The notes under the pieces are model-generated. The model saw only the letters and a program-made list of their open reading frames with translations. It did not search any database and was not told the DNA's origin. The position numbers and the translations under genes were made by a program. Of a DNA stretch of 64,000 bases, positions 25,975 to 34,851 are shown in pieces; position 1 is the stretch's first letter; the number at the start of each line of letters is the position of its first letter. The stretch is from Dinoroseobacter sp039192165 (lineage in GTDB: Bacteria > Pseudomonadota > Alphaproteobacteria > Rhodobacterales > Rhodobacteraceae), in contig JBCCXD010000008.1 in NCBI GenBank assembly GCA_039192165.1, positions 1-64,000 on the forward strand, written 5' to 3'.

Positions 25975-28390
25975 ATTCCGGATCATAAGGGCCTGGTGGG
26001 ATCACAGTGGCCGGAAAGGTCTCCCCCAGCATATCGATGCAGACTTGGGTGTTCGGAGCCGCGAGCGACGGATCAACAAAGGCCAGCGCAAGGTTCACGC
26101 CCGTTCGGTGCCCCCATGCGCCAGAGGTTACGGTTCCGACGACGTCGCTGCCCGTCATGACGGAGGATCCGGCATGTGCTGGGCGGTCTTTGCTGTCTAC
26201 AGACAGTGTGACCAGCGCCTTGCGCGGGCCTGCGTTATGCCGCGCGATCAAAGCTGCACGACCTATGAAGTCGGGCTTTTCGAGGGCTACGAAGCGCGTC
26301 AGTCCCGTCTCGAATGGGTCGAACTCGGTCAGAATATCCGCCTTCCAATGCAGAAACCCCTTCTCAATCCGCATGGAGTCGATAGCACGTCCTCCGAAAT
26401 GCATCAGACCGTGCGGCTCACCTGCCTGGCGCAGGGCAAGGTAGGCGGCATATAGCTGGTTGTTCGGAACGTGAATCTCATAGGCCAGTTCGCCGGAGTA
26501 ACTTACCGCAAGCACGGTTGCCGGGGCGATGCCAATAAAGGTTTCGCGCGCCGATAGCCATGGGAAAGCACGCCCGGACCAGTCTCCACGTGCAACTTCC
26601 GCCAGCACGTCGCGTGCTTTCGGGCCAGCCAGAACGAGGATCGTCATATCATTGGTCAGGGACCGGATCTGCACATCCTCGCCAGAGCGTAAATGTGCCT
26701 TGAGCCAGTCCATATCATGAAACTCGGCCGCTGCGGCGGATCCGTACCAGTATCGCTGCGGCCCCCGGTCAGATGCGGCAAGACGAGTCAACGTCGCCTC
26801 CCCCTTCAACATGCCCTGGGCGTTAAGGAGGTACGCAAGCCCAACCCTTCCGTCTGTCTTGGGCACGCGCCCGCAGACCATTCGGTCCAGAAAGGTCTGT
26901 GCGTCAGAGCCGGTAATCTCGAACCGGTTGAAGCCGTTGACTTCGGCTATGCCAACCGAGTTCTGTACGCCTGCAACCTCGGCAGCAACTACCGGCTCCA
27001 CCTCGTTGAACCGAAAGCCAAGCGTCTCTTCGAAGCCGGGTGAAGGCTTGAAATACTCGACCCGTTCCCAGCCGTTCACTACGCCAAACTCCGCGCCCTC
27101 CGCCGCAAGTATCGGGGTGAGCGGTGTTGTCTTGATCGGCCGACCTGCTGGTCGGTGCTCGTGCGGGAAATGGAAGCGGAACTCGTTCTGATAGTCCTCG
27201 ATCGCTTTTTGCGCCGTCAATTCGACATTCCCATGCCCCGTAAACCGGCGTGGATCGATCACCCAGGTGTCGTAGCATGCCTCTCCATGAACGATCTGCT
27301 GCGCCAACAACCAGCCGTGCCCACCGCCCTCGCCAAGCCCGGCTCGCAAACCAATGATGCAATATGCATTCCGCTTTCCCGGAACGGGTCCTACCAGAGG
27401 TGCCCCGTCAATGGTGTAGGTGATCGGGCCATTGACGATAGTGTGGATGCCTACTTCCATCAACGCGGGCATGCGCGCGAACGCGCCTTCAAGCACGTCT
27501 GTGACGCGGTCCAGGTCATCAGGGCAGAGCGCGTTAGAGAATTTCGGGTCGATGCCATCCATACCCCAGGTCTTGCAATCCTGTTCGTAGAAGCCGACCA
27601 GTAGTCCGTTCTTTTCCTGTCTGGAGTAGTAGTCGCTGATTGGACAACGAAGCAGCGGCATCCGGTGGTCTGCGTCACGGATAGCGGGAATCTCTTCGGT
27701 GACGAAATACTGGTGTTCCATCGACATAACCGGGTGATGCACACCCATCATCGAGCCCACTTCGTTCACGCGGTAGCCACAGGCGTTGACCACGATATCG
27801 GCATGGACTGTGCCTTTCTGGGTCTCCACTTCCCACGTGTCATCCTGCAATTGCCGCAAGCCGATCACTGGCGTGTTGCGGTGAACCTCTGCGCCAGCCA
27901 ACCGGGCGCGTCGCGCCAGCGACTGACAGAGTTGCGCCGGGTCGATGTCGCCGTCGAGCGGGTCCCACAGCCCACCAACCAGGTTTTCGGTAGAAATGAG
28001 CGGGTGCCGTCGTGCGCATTCCTCGGCATCGATCACTTCGAAATGTACGTCCATGCCGCGCGCCATTGAAGCGAAATGGCGGTACCCGTCCATCTGGGCT
28101 TCAGTGCTCGCAAGTCGGATGCCGCCATCGCTATGGTGATAGTTGATGGGATATTCCGGATCGTCCGCCAGGTCTTTATAGAGCGCGATCGAATGGCTTT
28201 TCAGGCCGACCATTGTCTGTGTCATGCCGAAATTGGTGACCTGTGCCGCAGAATGCCATGTAGTGCCAGAGGTTAGCTCATCGCGCTCCAAAAGCATGAC
28301 ATCGGACCAGCCTTCCTGGGTCAAATGATAGAGGGTGGAACAGCCGGCGATACCGCCTCCTATCACCACCACTTTTGTGCGCGTTCTCAT
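25955..28390 (-). CDS. Dimethylglycine/sarcosine dehydrogenase-like flavoprotein with GcvT domain
   Basis: 811 residues from the ATG at 28390 (GGAG site). The N-terminal half is a DAO-type FAD oxidoreductase: VVVIGGGIAGCSTLYHL at 7-23, then ELTSGTTWHSAAQV with His46 at the position where family members bind FAD covalently. A linker (FAO_M type) follows. The C-terminal ~400 residues are a folate-binding GcvT domain, ending with the GcvT_C barrel. Such enzymes take methyl groups from dimethylglycine or sarcosine and pass the formaldehyde unit to tetrahydrofolate. The exact substrate is uncertain. It diverges from an MttB-like gene, pointing to breakdown of a methylated amine. Confidence 0.85.
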   Translation of the reverse strand: MRTRTKVVVIGGGIAGCSTLYHLTQEGWSDVMLLERDELTSGTTWHSAAQVTNFGMTQTMVGLKSHSIALYKDLADDPEYPINYHHSDGGIRLASTEAQMDGYRHFASMARGMDVHFEVIDAEECARRHPLISTENLVGGLWDPLDGDIDPAQLCQSLARRARLAGAEVHRNTPVIGLRQLQDDTWEVETQKGTVHADIVVNACGYRVNEVGSMMGVHHPVMSMEHQYFVTEEIPAIRDADHRMPLLRCPISDYYSRQEKNGLLVGFYEQDCKTWGMDGIDPKFSNALCPDDLDRVTDVLEGAFARMPALMEVGIHTIVNGPITYTIDGAPLVGPVPGKRNAYCIIGLRAGLGEGGGHGWLLAQQIVHGEACYDTWVIDPRRFTGHGNVELTAQKAIEDYQNEFRFHFPHEHRPAGRPIKTTPLTPILAAEGAEFGVVNGWERVEYFKPSPGFEETLGFRFNEVEPVVAAEVAGVQNSVGIAEVNGFNRFEITGSDAQTFLDRMVCGRVPKTDGRVGLAYLLNAQGMLKGEATLTRLAASDRGPQRYWYGSAAAAEFHDMDWLKAHLRSGEDVQIRSLTNDMTILVLAGPKARDVLAEVARGDWSGRAFPWLSARETFIGIAPATVLAVSYSGELAYEIHVPNNQLYAAYLALRQAGEPHGLMHFGGRAIDSMRIEKGFLHWKADILTEFDPFETGLTRFVALEKPDFIGRAALIARHNAGPRKALVTLSVDSKDRPAHAGSSVMTGSDVVGTVTSGAWGHRTGVNLALAFVDPSLAAPNTQVCIDMLGETFPATVIPPGPYDPEFSRVRA

Positions 28391-28454
28391 ATCTGTTTTC
28401 TCCTGCGGTCGGCCCATGTCCTCCGTGTCCGGGCATCCAATCAATCGCTCTGAG

Positions 28455-28479
28455 CTGGTTTCGAAAAAATCGAAGCCAG
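28455..28479. promoter_or_regulatory. Inverted repeat between the flavoprotein and MttB-like genes
   Basis: CTGGTTTCGA (28455-28464) and TCGAAGCCAG (28470-28479) form an inverted repeat with 9 of 10 pairs and an AAAAA spacer. It lies in the 177-base divergent gap, about 65 bases from the flavoprotein start and 90 from the methyltransferase start. Size and symmetry suit a dimeric regulator acting on both genes. The regulator is unknown; the LysR gene at 30060-31109 is one candidate. Confidence 0.45.
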
Positions 28480-28567
28480 AATGGGAAACAAGGGGATGTA
28501 AGCTATGCGGGTTGTATTGCGGCGGATCTGCAGCGCTATCTTGACACGACAGTATATCGAGGACGCC

Positions 28568-30091
28568 ATGTCACAAGCCGCATCGCGACGTCGCGCAGGT
28601 GGGCGCAGCGACCGTCTGCGGCAGCGCGCGGCCGGGCCGCCCAACCCGTGTCCTCCGGGACAACGCGGCGGGCAATACCGACCCCTCGACGATGACGAGA
28701 TTGTCGCGATCCATAACACCGCGCTGCGCCTGCTGGCGGAGCTCGGTATGGGCGAGGTACCGGAAAGACTGCGTGGAGACCTGCTGGCTGCTGGCGCTCA
28801 AGAGGGCGCAGACGGAAGAGTGCTTTTCCCGCAGGACCTGGTGGGCGAAGCAATTTCAGCGGCCCCCAAGACCGTCACGCTTCACGCCAGGGACCCGAAA
28901 AGAACGATCGAGGTTGGGGGTGACCGTGTACATTTTGGCACTGGCGGGGCTGCGGTGCAGACACTCGATCTGGACACCGGGCTTTACCGCCCATCGACCC
29001 TGGCGGATTTGCACGATTTCGCGCGCCTGCAGGATACTCTGACCAATGTCAGCTGGTTCACGCGCTGCTGCGTGGCCACTGACCTCGAGGATAATTTTGA
29101 GCTCGACGTGAACACCGTCTATGCACTGGTCCGAAATACCACAAAACCAGTGGCAACATCGTTCACTTTGGCCGAGTATGTCCCGCCCATCGTAGAGATG
29201 CTGGACATTGTAGCCGGTGGTCCTGGGGCGTTTTCCGAGCGCCCGTTTCTCGCGGCTCATATCAGTCCGGTGATCTCGCCAATGCGGTATGGCGAGGATG
29301 CAGTGGACGTTGTCTATGCCACACTGGCGCACAACATACCGGTATCCTGCATAACAGCCGCGCAATCCGGGGCGACGGCTCCGGCGACCCTCGCGGGATT
29401 TCTGGCGCAATCGCATGCTGAAACACTGGCCAGCCTTGTGATGGTACACGCCATCAGGCCCGGTCATCCGATGATCTTTTCCAACTGGCCTTTTGTGATC
29501 GACCTGCGCAGCGGTGCCTTTGCCGGCGGAGGTGGGGAGATCGCTGTGATGAACGCCGCATCGGCGCAGATATCGAATTGGCTAGACCTGCCTTCGGGGG
29601 TGGCCTGCGCAATGACCGATGCAAAGGCGGTCGATGCGCAATACGGGGCCGAGAAGGCGCTTACCGCGCTCGCTGCCGGCTTGGCCGGCGGCAACATGAT
29701 CTACGAAAGCTCCGGAATGACGGCATCCCTTCTGGGGGCAAGTTTCGAGGGCTTTGTGCTGGACAATGAAATGCTTGCGCTGATCTATCGTGCAATGCGT
29801 GGCGTGGAAGTAAACGAACAGACGCTAAGCTTCGATGCCATTCGGGAAACGGTGCTAGGCGACGGGCACTTCCTCGGACATGCGCAAACCTACGCAGCTA
29901 TGGAAAGGGACTATTTCTACCCCAAACTCGCCGATCGCGACGCTCCAAGCATGTGGGCCGAGAAGGGTGCGCCCGACATTTGGACAAGAGCGCGCGACTC
30001 GGCGCGACGAATCCTAGCCAGCCACAATCCTGCATATCTTACTGAGGAGCAGGAGGCGCTTATCCAGGCCCGGTTTCCGATAAGGAGCTGA
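28568..30091 (+). CDS. MttB-superfamily (trimethylamine methyltransferase-like) protein
   Basis: 507 residues. The ATG at 28568 has a GAGGA site; upstream in-frame codons add an unlikely N-terminus. The N-terminus is Arg/Gly/Pro-rich (to about residue 40), then the barrel begins with YRPLDDDEIVAIHNTALRLL. Later blocks include HFGTGGAAVQTLDLDTG and IFSNWPFVIDLRSGAFAGG. Archaeal MttB uses pyrrolysine at an in-frame TAG; here the frame is continuous with no internal TAG, so it is a non-pyrrolysine member, such as those acting on glycine betaine or similar quaternary amines. No corrinoid protein is adjacent. The substrate is inferred only as a methylated amine. Confidence 0.85.
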   Translation: MSQAASRRRAGGRSDRLRQRAAGPPNPCPPGQRGGQYRPLDDDEIVAIHNTALRLLAELGMGEVPERLRGDLLAAGAQEGADGRVLFPQDLVGEAISAAPKTVTLHARDPKRTIEVGGDRVHFGTGGAAVQTLDLDTGLYRPSTLADLHDFARLQDTLTNVSWFTRCCVATDLEDNFELDVNTVYALVRNTTKPVATSFTLAEYVPPIVEMLDIVAGGPGAFSERPFLAAHISPVISPMRYGEDAVDVVYATLAHNIPVSCITAAQSGATAPATLAGFLAQSHAETLASLVMVHAIRPGHPMIFSNWPFVIDLRSGAFAGGGGEIAVMNAASAQISNWLDLPSGVACAMTDAKAVDAQYGAEKALTALAAGLAGGNMIYESSGMTASLLGASFEGFVLDNEMLALIYRAMRGVEVNEQTLSFDAIRETVLGDGHFLGHAQTYAAMERDYFYPKLADRDAPSMWAEKGAPDIWTRARDSARRILASHNPAYLTEEQEALIQARFPIRS

Positions 30092-31109
30092 CTGGCTCCA
30101 GCCTAGGGGCGCCCCTCACAGCTTGGTTCTCGCTTGCGGGGATCATCGAGAGCCCATCTTGCAGCCAGGGATATGACTTGTGGAGCGGATTCAGCACATG
30201 GCGTTGCATCGCGTCACGCAGGCATTTCTCCACCAGCAACCGAATGCTCGCGGGCAGATCCTCTCGGCATATCAACGAGATTGTGCGTGAGAATGCGCGT
30301 CCTGGAAATGGCAGAGCTACTACTGCATCGTGATAGCGTTGTGCGCGTGCAAAGGTCAGGGCTGTTGTTACGGCCCAGCCACGATGTGCGGCCACCATCG
30401 ATAAGATGGCATGTGTGCTCTCGAATTCCATACGTTCTGGAAAGCGCGCCTTGATGCGCCGAAGTTGTGCTTCGATCTGTTGGCCCATCTGTTGTTTTCG
30501 GCTGTACCGAATAAGCGGCAGCTTGCTCTGCATCTCTTGCAGTACCGCTAATTTCGGATCAGGTCCTGCATGGTTGACCGGAAGCACGAGGATAAAGGGA
30601 TCGTGCAGGATCGCCTCTTCAATAAGCGCCATTTTGCGCGGAGCCATGTTTGAGGCGATGCCAATGTCGACCTGATCGTTCTCGAGCAGATCGATAACCT
30701 CATAGGTTGGACGTGTCAGGACCGAAAAATCGCACATGGGCATGGCGTCCGAGAGGGTCTGGACCAGCGTGGGACCTACATCGGTTTCAAGGTCTTCAAT
30801 ATGGGCTATGCGCAATAAGCGGATCAGAGTGCGCAGATCGCTGGACCAGATATCAGAGACCCCCTTTCGCAAGATCCACATTGCTTCGTCAACACGACGC
30901 AAGAGGGTCTCGCCGGCTGGGGTCAAACGCATCGGACGTTTGCTGTGGTCCACCAATTGCGCACCCAGCGTCGTCTCAAGGCAAGTCAGATGGTGCGAGA
31001 CTGTGCTCATCGACAGTCCAAGATCCTGAGCTCCATCTCGGATCGTCCCGTGCCGTGCCACAGCCTGGAACGCCTCGAGCCACTTCAAACTGACACGCGA
31101 TCTTTCCAA
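30060..31109 (-). CDS. LysR-family regulator
   Basis: 349 residues, longer than usual through a C-terminal tail of about 35 residues after the effector domain. The winged helix lies at about 7-66 (LKWLEAFQAVARHGTIRDGA, MSTVSHHLTCLETTLGA). It converges on the MttB-like gene with a 32-base overlap at the ends. The position suggests control of the methyltransferase and flavoprotein genes, but it does not sit next to their shared promoter, so this is only a guess. Confidence 0.85.
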   Translation of the reverse strand: MERSRVSLKWLEAFQAVARHGTIRDGAQDLGLSMSTVSHHLTCLETTLGAQLVDHSKRPMRLTPAGETLLRRVDEAMWILRKGVSDIWSSDLRTLIRLLRIAHIEDLETDVGPTLVQTLSDAMPMCDFSVLTRPTYEVIDLLENDQVDIGIASNMAPRKMALIEEAILHDPFILVLPVNHAGPDPKLAVLQEMQSKLPLIRYSRKQQMGQQIEAQLRRIKARFPERMEFESTHAILSMVAAHRGWAVTTALTFARAQRYHDAVVALPFPGRAFSRTISLICREDLPASIRLLVEKCLRDAMQRHVLNPLHKSYPWLQDGLSMIPASENQAVRGAPRLEPVSSLSETGPG

Positions 31110-31532
31110 GGGTTCGATGCTCCCTGTTTGGAGGACATGACCGACGCAAGACAGTTTTGATCTTTTCGAATGCGTGTCAAGCAGGCCGCATACTTAGGTG
31201 GCTTGTTGCTTGCGTTGGGCGTTCAGAAGTGGTCGAGACCGACGCTGTGCGAAAAAAAAGCGCCCTGTCGGGCGCTTGAGTTTGTGGTCATTGCACATAT
31301 CCAAAAAGGGCGCGAAGGCTTCACAGAGAGCGAACTTCCTTCGCGCTACTTCGATCATCAAATCAATCGAAGCGCCATGAGTGGTGGCCCTTGTGATATG
31401 CCAGTGTTGGTCCCGGTTTACTGTTTCTTCGACGCCAAAGACTTACGCGAACATGCCGTCTGGCAGTTTTCCGATGTGTGTTGAATTCCACGGTCCGCGA
31501 ACACTAAGTTGGCGTCCAAAAGGAGTGGTCAT
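31110..31532 (-). other. Intergenic region, possible minus-strand small RNA
   Basis: This 423-base gap has no family-like protein on either strand; a 104-codon open frame at 31170-31484 on the plus strand and a 54-codon frame starting at 31358 on the minus strand look like chance. A strong minus-strand terminator at 31252-31276 has no gene feeding into it. A transcript starting somewhere in 31300-31530 and ending there would be a small RNA of up to about 250 nt. No known family was recognised and no promoter could be fixed by eye. Confidence 0.3.
31252..31276 (-). terminator. Strong rho-independent terminator, minus strand
   Basis: On the minus strand AGCGCCC, loop GACA, GGGCGCT and a run of eight or more U follow one another (plus-strand coordinates 31252-31276). 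It points left, toward the LysR start at 31109, and ends a transcript coming from the right, where no minus-strand gene exists before 32123. The gene at 32123 points the same way but is separated by a whole plus-strand gene. Confidence 0.85.
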
Positions 31533-32126
31533 ATGTGGTCAAGCATGACCGGTGGGCAGCGCAGTGTTGCTCTCTTTACAGCGACTTATGTCGGCGCAGC
31601 GACTCTGTGGTTCTTGTTCAGCGGGAACTACGAGTTTGTCGTTTACGTCCTTACCATGCTGATCCTGATCGGCCTCGTCGGACGGAGCCTGCAATCCGCG
31701 GCCTATCCGACGACGATGCTGTGGGCGCTAACCATTTGGGGGCTCGCGCATATGGCGGGAGGCGGCGTTCCGGTTGATGGCAGCGTCCTTTACAATTGGA
31801 TGGTCTGGCCCCTGATCGAGACTGAGAATATCCGCATTCTGAAGTATGATCAGGTCGTCCATGCCTATGGGTTCGGAGTAACGGCATGGGTCCTTTGGCA
31901 TCTTCTGACCCATCACTACCCAGACACACGGGGCAAGTGGACCGCCTTCTGGTTTCCATTCTTTGGCGCTTGTGGGCTTGGCGCCACGAATGAAATTATC
32001 GAGTTCATCGCCGTGCTCGCGGTTCCGGATACAAATGTCGGCGGGTACTACAATACAGCTCTCGATCTGTGTTTTAACGCGACGGGTGCGATGATTGCCT
32101 GCATATTGCTGGCCCGGCGCACCTAG
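31533..32126 (+). CDS. YjdF-like (DUF2238) membrane protein
   Basis: 197 residues. The ATG at 31533 has AAAGGAG seven bases upstream. Five or six hydrophobic helices are visible. The conserved core KYDQVVHAYGFGVTAWVLWH (about residues 107-126), with its Asp and two His, followed by GACGLGATNEIIEF, matches my memory of the YjdF/DUF2238 family. Function is unknown. It stands alone; its end overlaps the convergent esterase gene by four bases. Confidence 0.75.
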   Translation: MWSSMTGGQRSVALFTATYVGAATLWFLFSGNYEFVVYVLTMLILIGLVGRSLQSAAYPTTMLWALTIWGLAHMAGGGVPVDGSVLYNWMVWPLIETENIRILKYDQVVHAYGFGVTAWVLWHLLTHHYPDTRGKWTAFWFPFFGACGLGATNEIIEFIAVLAVPDTNVGGYYNTALDLCFNATGAMIACILLARRT

Positions 32127-32794
32127 CCATCTGAGCTGTTCAACCCGCCGCGCAGGGCTTCGACGTCAGCTTGGAGCAGACCGTGGCCCGGGCCCGGCGC
32201 AACTTCGAGCCGGGTGCTTGCTCCAATGCGCTGAAATGCAGCAATACTGTCTTCAGCGCGTCGCAGCGGGATGTGCGGGTCCTGCGCGTGCACGCTGACA
32301 TAGACCGGCAGACCGTTCAGTGCGCTGTTATAGTCCAACGCCTTGTCAGAAAAACCGTAGAGGGCAGGGGAAGGATCACCCTTGTCTGCTGTTCCGACAA
32401 GACCCCCGGACAATCCATAAACAGAATGCAGCCCCGCGCCAGCCCGCGCGGCATATTCCAGTGCGAGGCAAGCGCCTTGCGAGAAGCCTGCAACCGCAAT
32501 TCGATTGCGTGACAGCCCTTCTGCCTCCAGGGTTGAAATGGCGCTTTCAAGGGCCTCCAACCCTTTGATTAGTGGGTTCTCCATCTCTGCCATAGGCGCC
32601 AGAAAAGAGGTTGGCCACCATGACCGTCCAGGCGCCTCTGGCGCTATAAGCGTCAGATCTGGCAAGCCCAACGCCTCGCCCAGTCCAAGAATGTCAGCTG
32701 CGGATCCTCCGCGTCCATGGACCAGCACAAGTCCGGCAGTGGCGCGGGTGGCCGGCGCGCCAGAGCGCGCCAGCCTTGCGTCGACCCGTGTCAT
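32123..32794 (-). CDS. Phospholipase/carboxylesterase, MhqD-like alpha/beta hydrolase
   Basis: 223 residues. The triad is Ser105 (GFSQG), Asp172 (HAQDPHIPL) and His204 (GPGHG), with the oxyanion segment LVHGRGGSA near the N-terminus. The start overlaps the stop of the upstream dioxygenase as ATGA, so the two are coupled. In Bacillus, mhqD/mhqO-type pairs respond to quinones; a similar job in handling hydroquinone cleavage products is inferred from this pairing. Confidence 0.85.
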   Translation of the reverse strand: MTRVDARLARSGAPATRATAGLVLVHGRGGSAADILGLGEALGLPDLTLIAPEAPGRSWWPTSFLAPMAEMENPLIKGLEALESAISTLEAEGLSRNRIAVAGFSQGACLALEYAARAGAGLHSVYGLSGGLVGTADKGDPSPALYGFSDKALDYNSALNGLPVYVSVHAQDPHIPLRRAEDSIAAFQRIGASTRLEVAPGPGHGLLQADVEALRGGLNSSDG

Positions 32795-33714
32795 GCCGCG
32801 CTCTTGATTGGGGGAAGAACACGCTCGATACGGTCACGTATGCCTTCATACTGTGCCGGCAGTTTTAGAGTTTGACCCAGGCTTTCAAGCGGCTCGTCAT
32901 GGGCAAAGCCCGGTGGGTCCGTTGCGATCTCGAACAGAACGCCTCCCGGCTCGCGGAAATAGATCGCATTGAAATACTGCCGGTCGATCACTGGTGTCAC
33001 CGAATGCCCTGCGCTCGCGACCGCTTCACGCCAGGCAAGCTGGGTGTCGTTGTCTTCCGCCCGGAATGCCACGTGATGGATCGTCCCGGCCCCGGGCCGT
33101 CCGATTGAAGGCGTGTCAGAGCGCATCAGGTCCACGATTGTCCCTTTCGCGTCACCGGGAGCGGCCAGGCGAAGGCGTTCAACGCCCGCGGTCTTCTCCG
33201 ATCCGAGGTCTTCGTAGCCGAAGACATCCGTCAACAGCTTGGCCGTCGGTGCAAGGTCTCGCAGCCAAAGCGTCACCGAATGAAAGCCCTCGAGCGCCTC
33301 GTCGCTTGTGCGATTGGTTTCGACGAGCTCAACCGGGGCACCATCAGGATCACGCAGGGTAATCACGCGCTTGCCGAAGCGCTCCTCGGGGCCTTCGAAG
33401 TCTATCGCCTGTTCTGCCAGGTTCTCCATCCAAGACTCGAACTGACCTGCAGGCACCGCATAGGCATAGGCGCTGGCCATACCCGGTCCGGCCCGGCCGG
33501 GACCTGCATCGGCAAACGGGAAAAAGGTGAGAATTGTGCCCGGACTACCGGCATAGTCGCCATAGTAGAGATGATAGGTACCCGGATCATCAAAGTTCAC
33601 GGTCTTCTTCACCAGCCGCTGCTTAAGGGTGCCGGTGTAGAAATCGACATTGGACTGCGGTGGACCGGAGATGGCTGTAATATGATGGATACCCGGAATG
33701 TATGTGGTGGTCAT
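32791..33714 (-). CDS. Ring-cleaving dioxygenase, MhqO-like (VOC superfamily)
   Basis: 307 residues. The ATG at 33714 with AAGGAGG upstream is preferred to a frame extending 36 codons. The protein has two glyoxalase/VOC repeats starting GIHHITAISG (about residue 9) and FHSVTLWLRD (about 152). Metal-ligand candidates include His in IHHVAFRAED and Glu in LFEIATD. The family opens hydroquinone-type rings with iron. It is coupled to an MhqD-like hydrolase, as in the quinone-stress system of Firmicutes. Confidence 0.88.
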   Translation of the reverse strand: MTTTYIPGIHHITAISGPPQSNVDFYTGTLKQRLVKKTVNFDDPGTYHLYYGDYAGSPGTILTFFPFADAGPGRAGPGMASAYAYAVPAGQFESWMENLAEQAIDFEGPEERFGKRVITLRDPDGAPVELVETNRTSDEALEGFHSVTLWLRDLAPTAKLLTDVFGYEDLGSEKTAGVERLRLAAPGDAKGTIVDLMRSDTPSIGRPGAGTIHHVAFRAEDNDTQLAWREAVASAGHSVTPVIDRQYFNAIYFREPGGVLFEIATDPPGFAHDEPLESLGQTLKLPAQYEGIRDRIERVLPPIKSAA

Positions 33715-33915
33715 AACGTCCTCCTTCAGTGTAGGGGGCAGGGTCGGTTCCTGCCGTTGACGCTGAACATAAATCTTGCATTCATTCACACAATTCCATC
33801 GAAACGCGCTATTTCTGTGCATAAACGCAGGTATAAGACCGCAATATTCGCGGTATCGCCCATTGTCGAGCCGATTTAGTCTGCAGTCTCGGATGTGATT
33901 GAGCTAGGGGACTTT

Positions 33916-34851
33916 ATGGCTGCGCCCATTGTTGAAATTTCCAACCTGATCAAAGCCTATGCCGGGGGCTTCACCGCGCTTTCGGGTATTGATCTGAGTA
34001 TCCGACGAGGAGAGATACTCGCTCTGCTCGGCCCCAATGGCGCGGGCAAGACAACCCTGATATCAACGATCTGCGGGATTGCGACTCCCAGCTCGGGCTC
34101 AATCCGCGTTGGCGGTCATGACGTGGTCGAGAGTTTCCGCGGCGCGCGCCAGATGATCGGTCTGGTGCCCCAAGAACTGACCTTGGAGCCGTTCGAGAAG
34201 GTATGGGACACGGTTCGCTTCTCACGTGGCCTATTCGGTAAAACACGTGACGATGCCTATCTCATCCAGGTGCTCAAAGACCTGTCGTTATGGGACAAGC
34301 GCGACGACAAAATCGTTACACTTTCAGGCGGTATGAAACGGCGGGTCCTGATCGCAAAGGCGTTGAGCCACGAGCCTGACGTCCTGTTTCTGGATGAGCC
34401 GACGGCGGGCGTGGATGTCGAGTTACGCCGCGACATGTGGCGGGTGGTTGAGGCGTTAAAGGCTAAGGGCACAACAATAATTCTAACCACCCATTACATC
34501 GAAGAAGCAGAGGCCATCGCAGACCGCGTTGCAGTCATAAACAAGGGTCAAATTATGCTCGTGGAGGAAACCGCAGCGCTGATGGCCCGAATGGGTCGCA
34601 AAGAGGCCGTTATCGACCTCGCTGAACCGCTGCACGAAGTCCCAGAAACCCTGAAGCAGTATGACCTGACGCTCGGATCAGATGGGTGCCAGCTCATCTA
34701 TGGATATGACAGCAGTGCCGAACGGACCGGAATCCGCCGCCTGCTCAATGACTTGGAGACGGCAGGGATCACCATGCGCGATCTGTCTACGCGTCAGAGT
34801 TCTCTGGAGGAGGTTTTCGTCCAGCTCGTGCATTCGGAGGATGCTGCATGA
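33916..34851 (+). CDS. ABC transporter ATP-binding protein (ABC-2/DrrA-like)
   Basis: 311 residues from the ATG at 33916 (AGGGGA site). Walker A is GPNGAGKTT at about 36-44, the signature is LSGGMKRRV and Walker B is VLFLDEPTAGVD, with the switch His in ILTTHYIEEAE. About 85 further residues follow, as in DrrA/CcmA-type subunits for export. The stop overlaps the permease start by four bases. The substrate is unknown. Confidence 0.92.
   Translation: MAAPIVEISNLIKAYAGGFTALSGIDLSIRRGEILALLGPNGAGKTTLISTICGIATPSSGSIRVGGHDVVESFRGARQMIGLVPQELTLEPFEKVWDTVRFSRGLFGKTRDDAYLIQVLKDLSLWDKRDDKIVTLSGGMKRRVLIAKALSHEPDVLFLDEPTAGVDVELRRDMWRVVEALKAKGTTIILTTHYIEEAEAIADRVAVINKGQIMLVEETAALMARMGRKEAVIDLAEPLHEVPETLKQYDLTLGSDGCQLIYGYDSSAERTGIRRLLNDLETAGITMRDLSTRQSSLEEVFVQLVHSEDAA

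Noticed and set aside
28568..30091. Pyrrolysine-type MttB with an in-frame TAG
   Set aside because: The frame is continuous to its natural stop, so no amber read-through is needed.
31170..31484. A 104-codon plus-strand open frame in the gap before the YjdF-like gene
   Set aside because: No ribosome site, no family-like or hydrophobic pattern, and it runs through the minus-strand terminator. It reads as chance.
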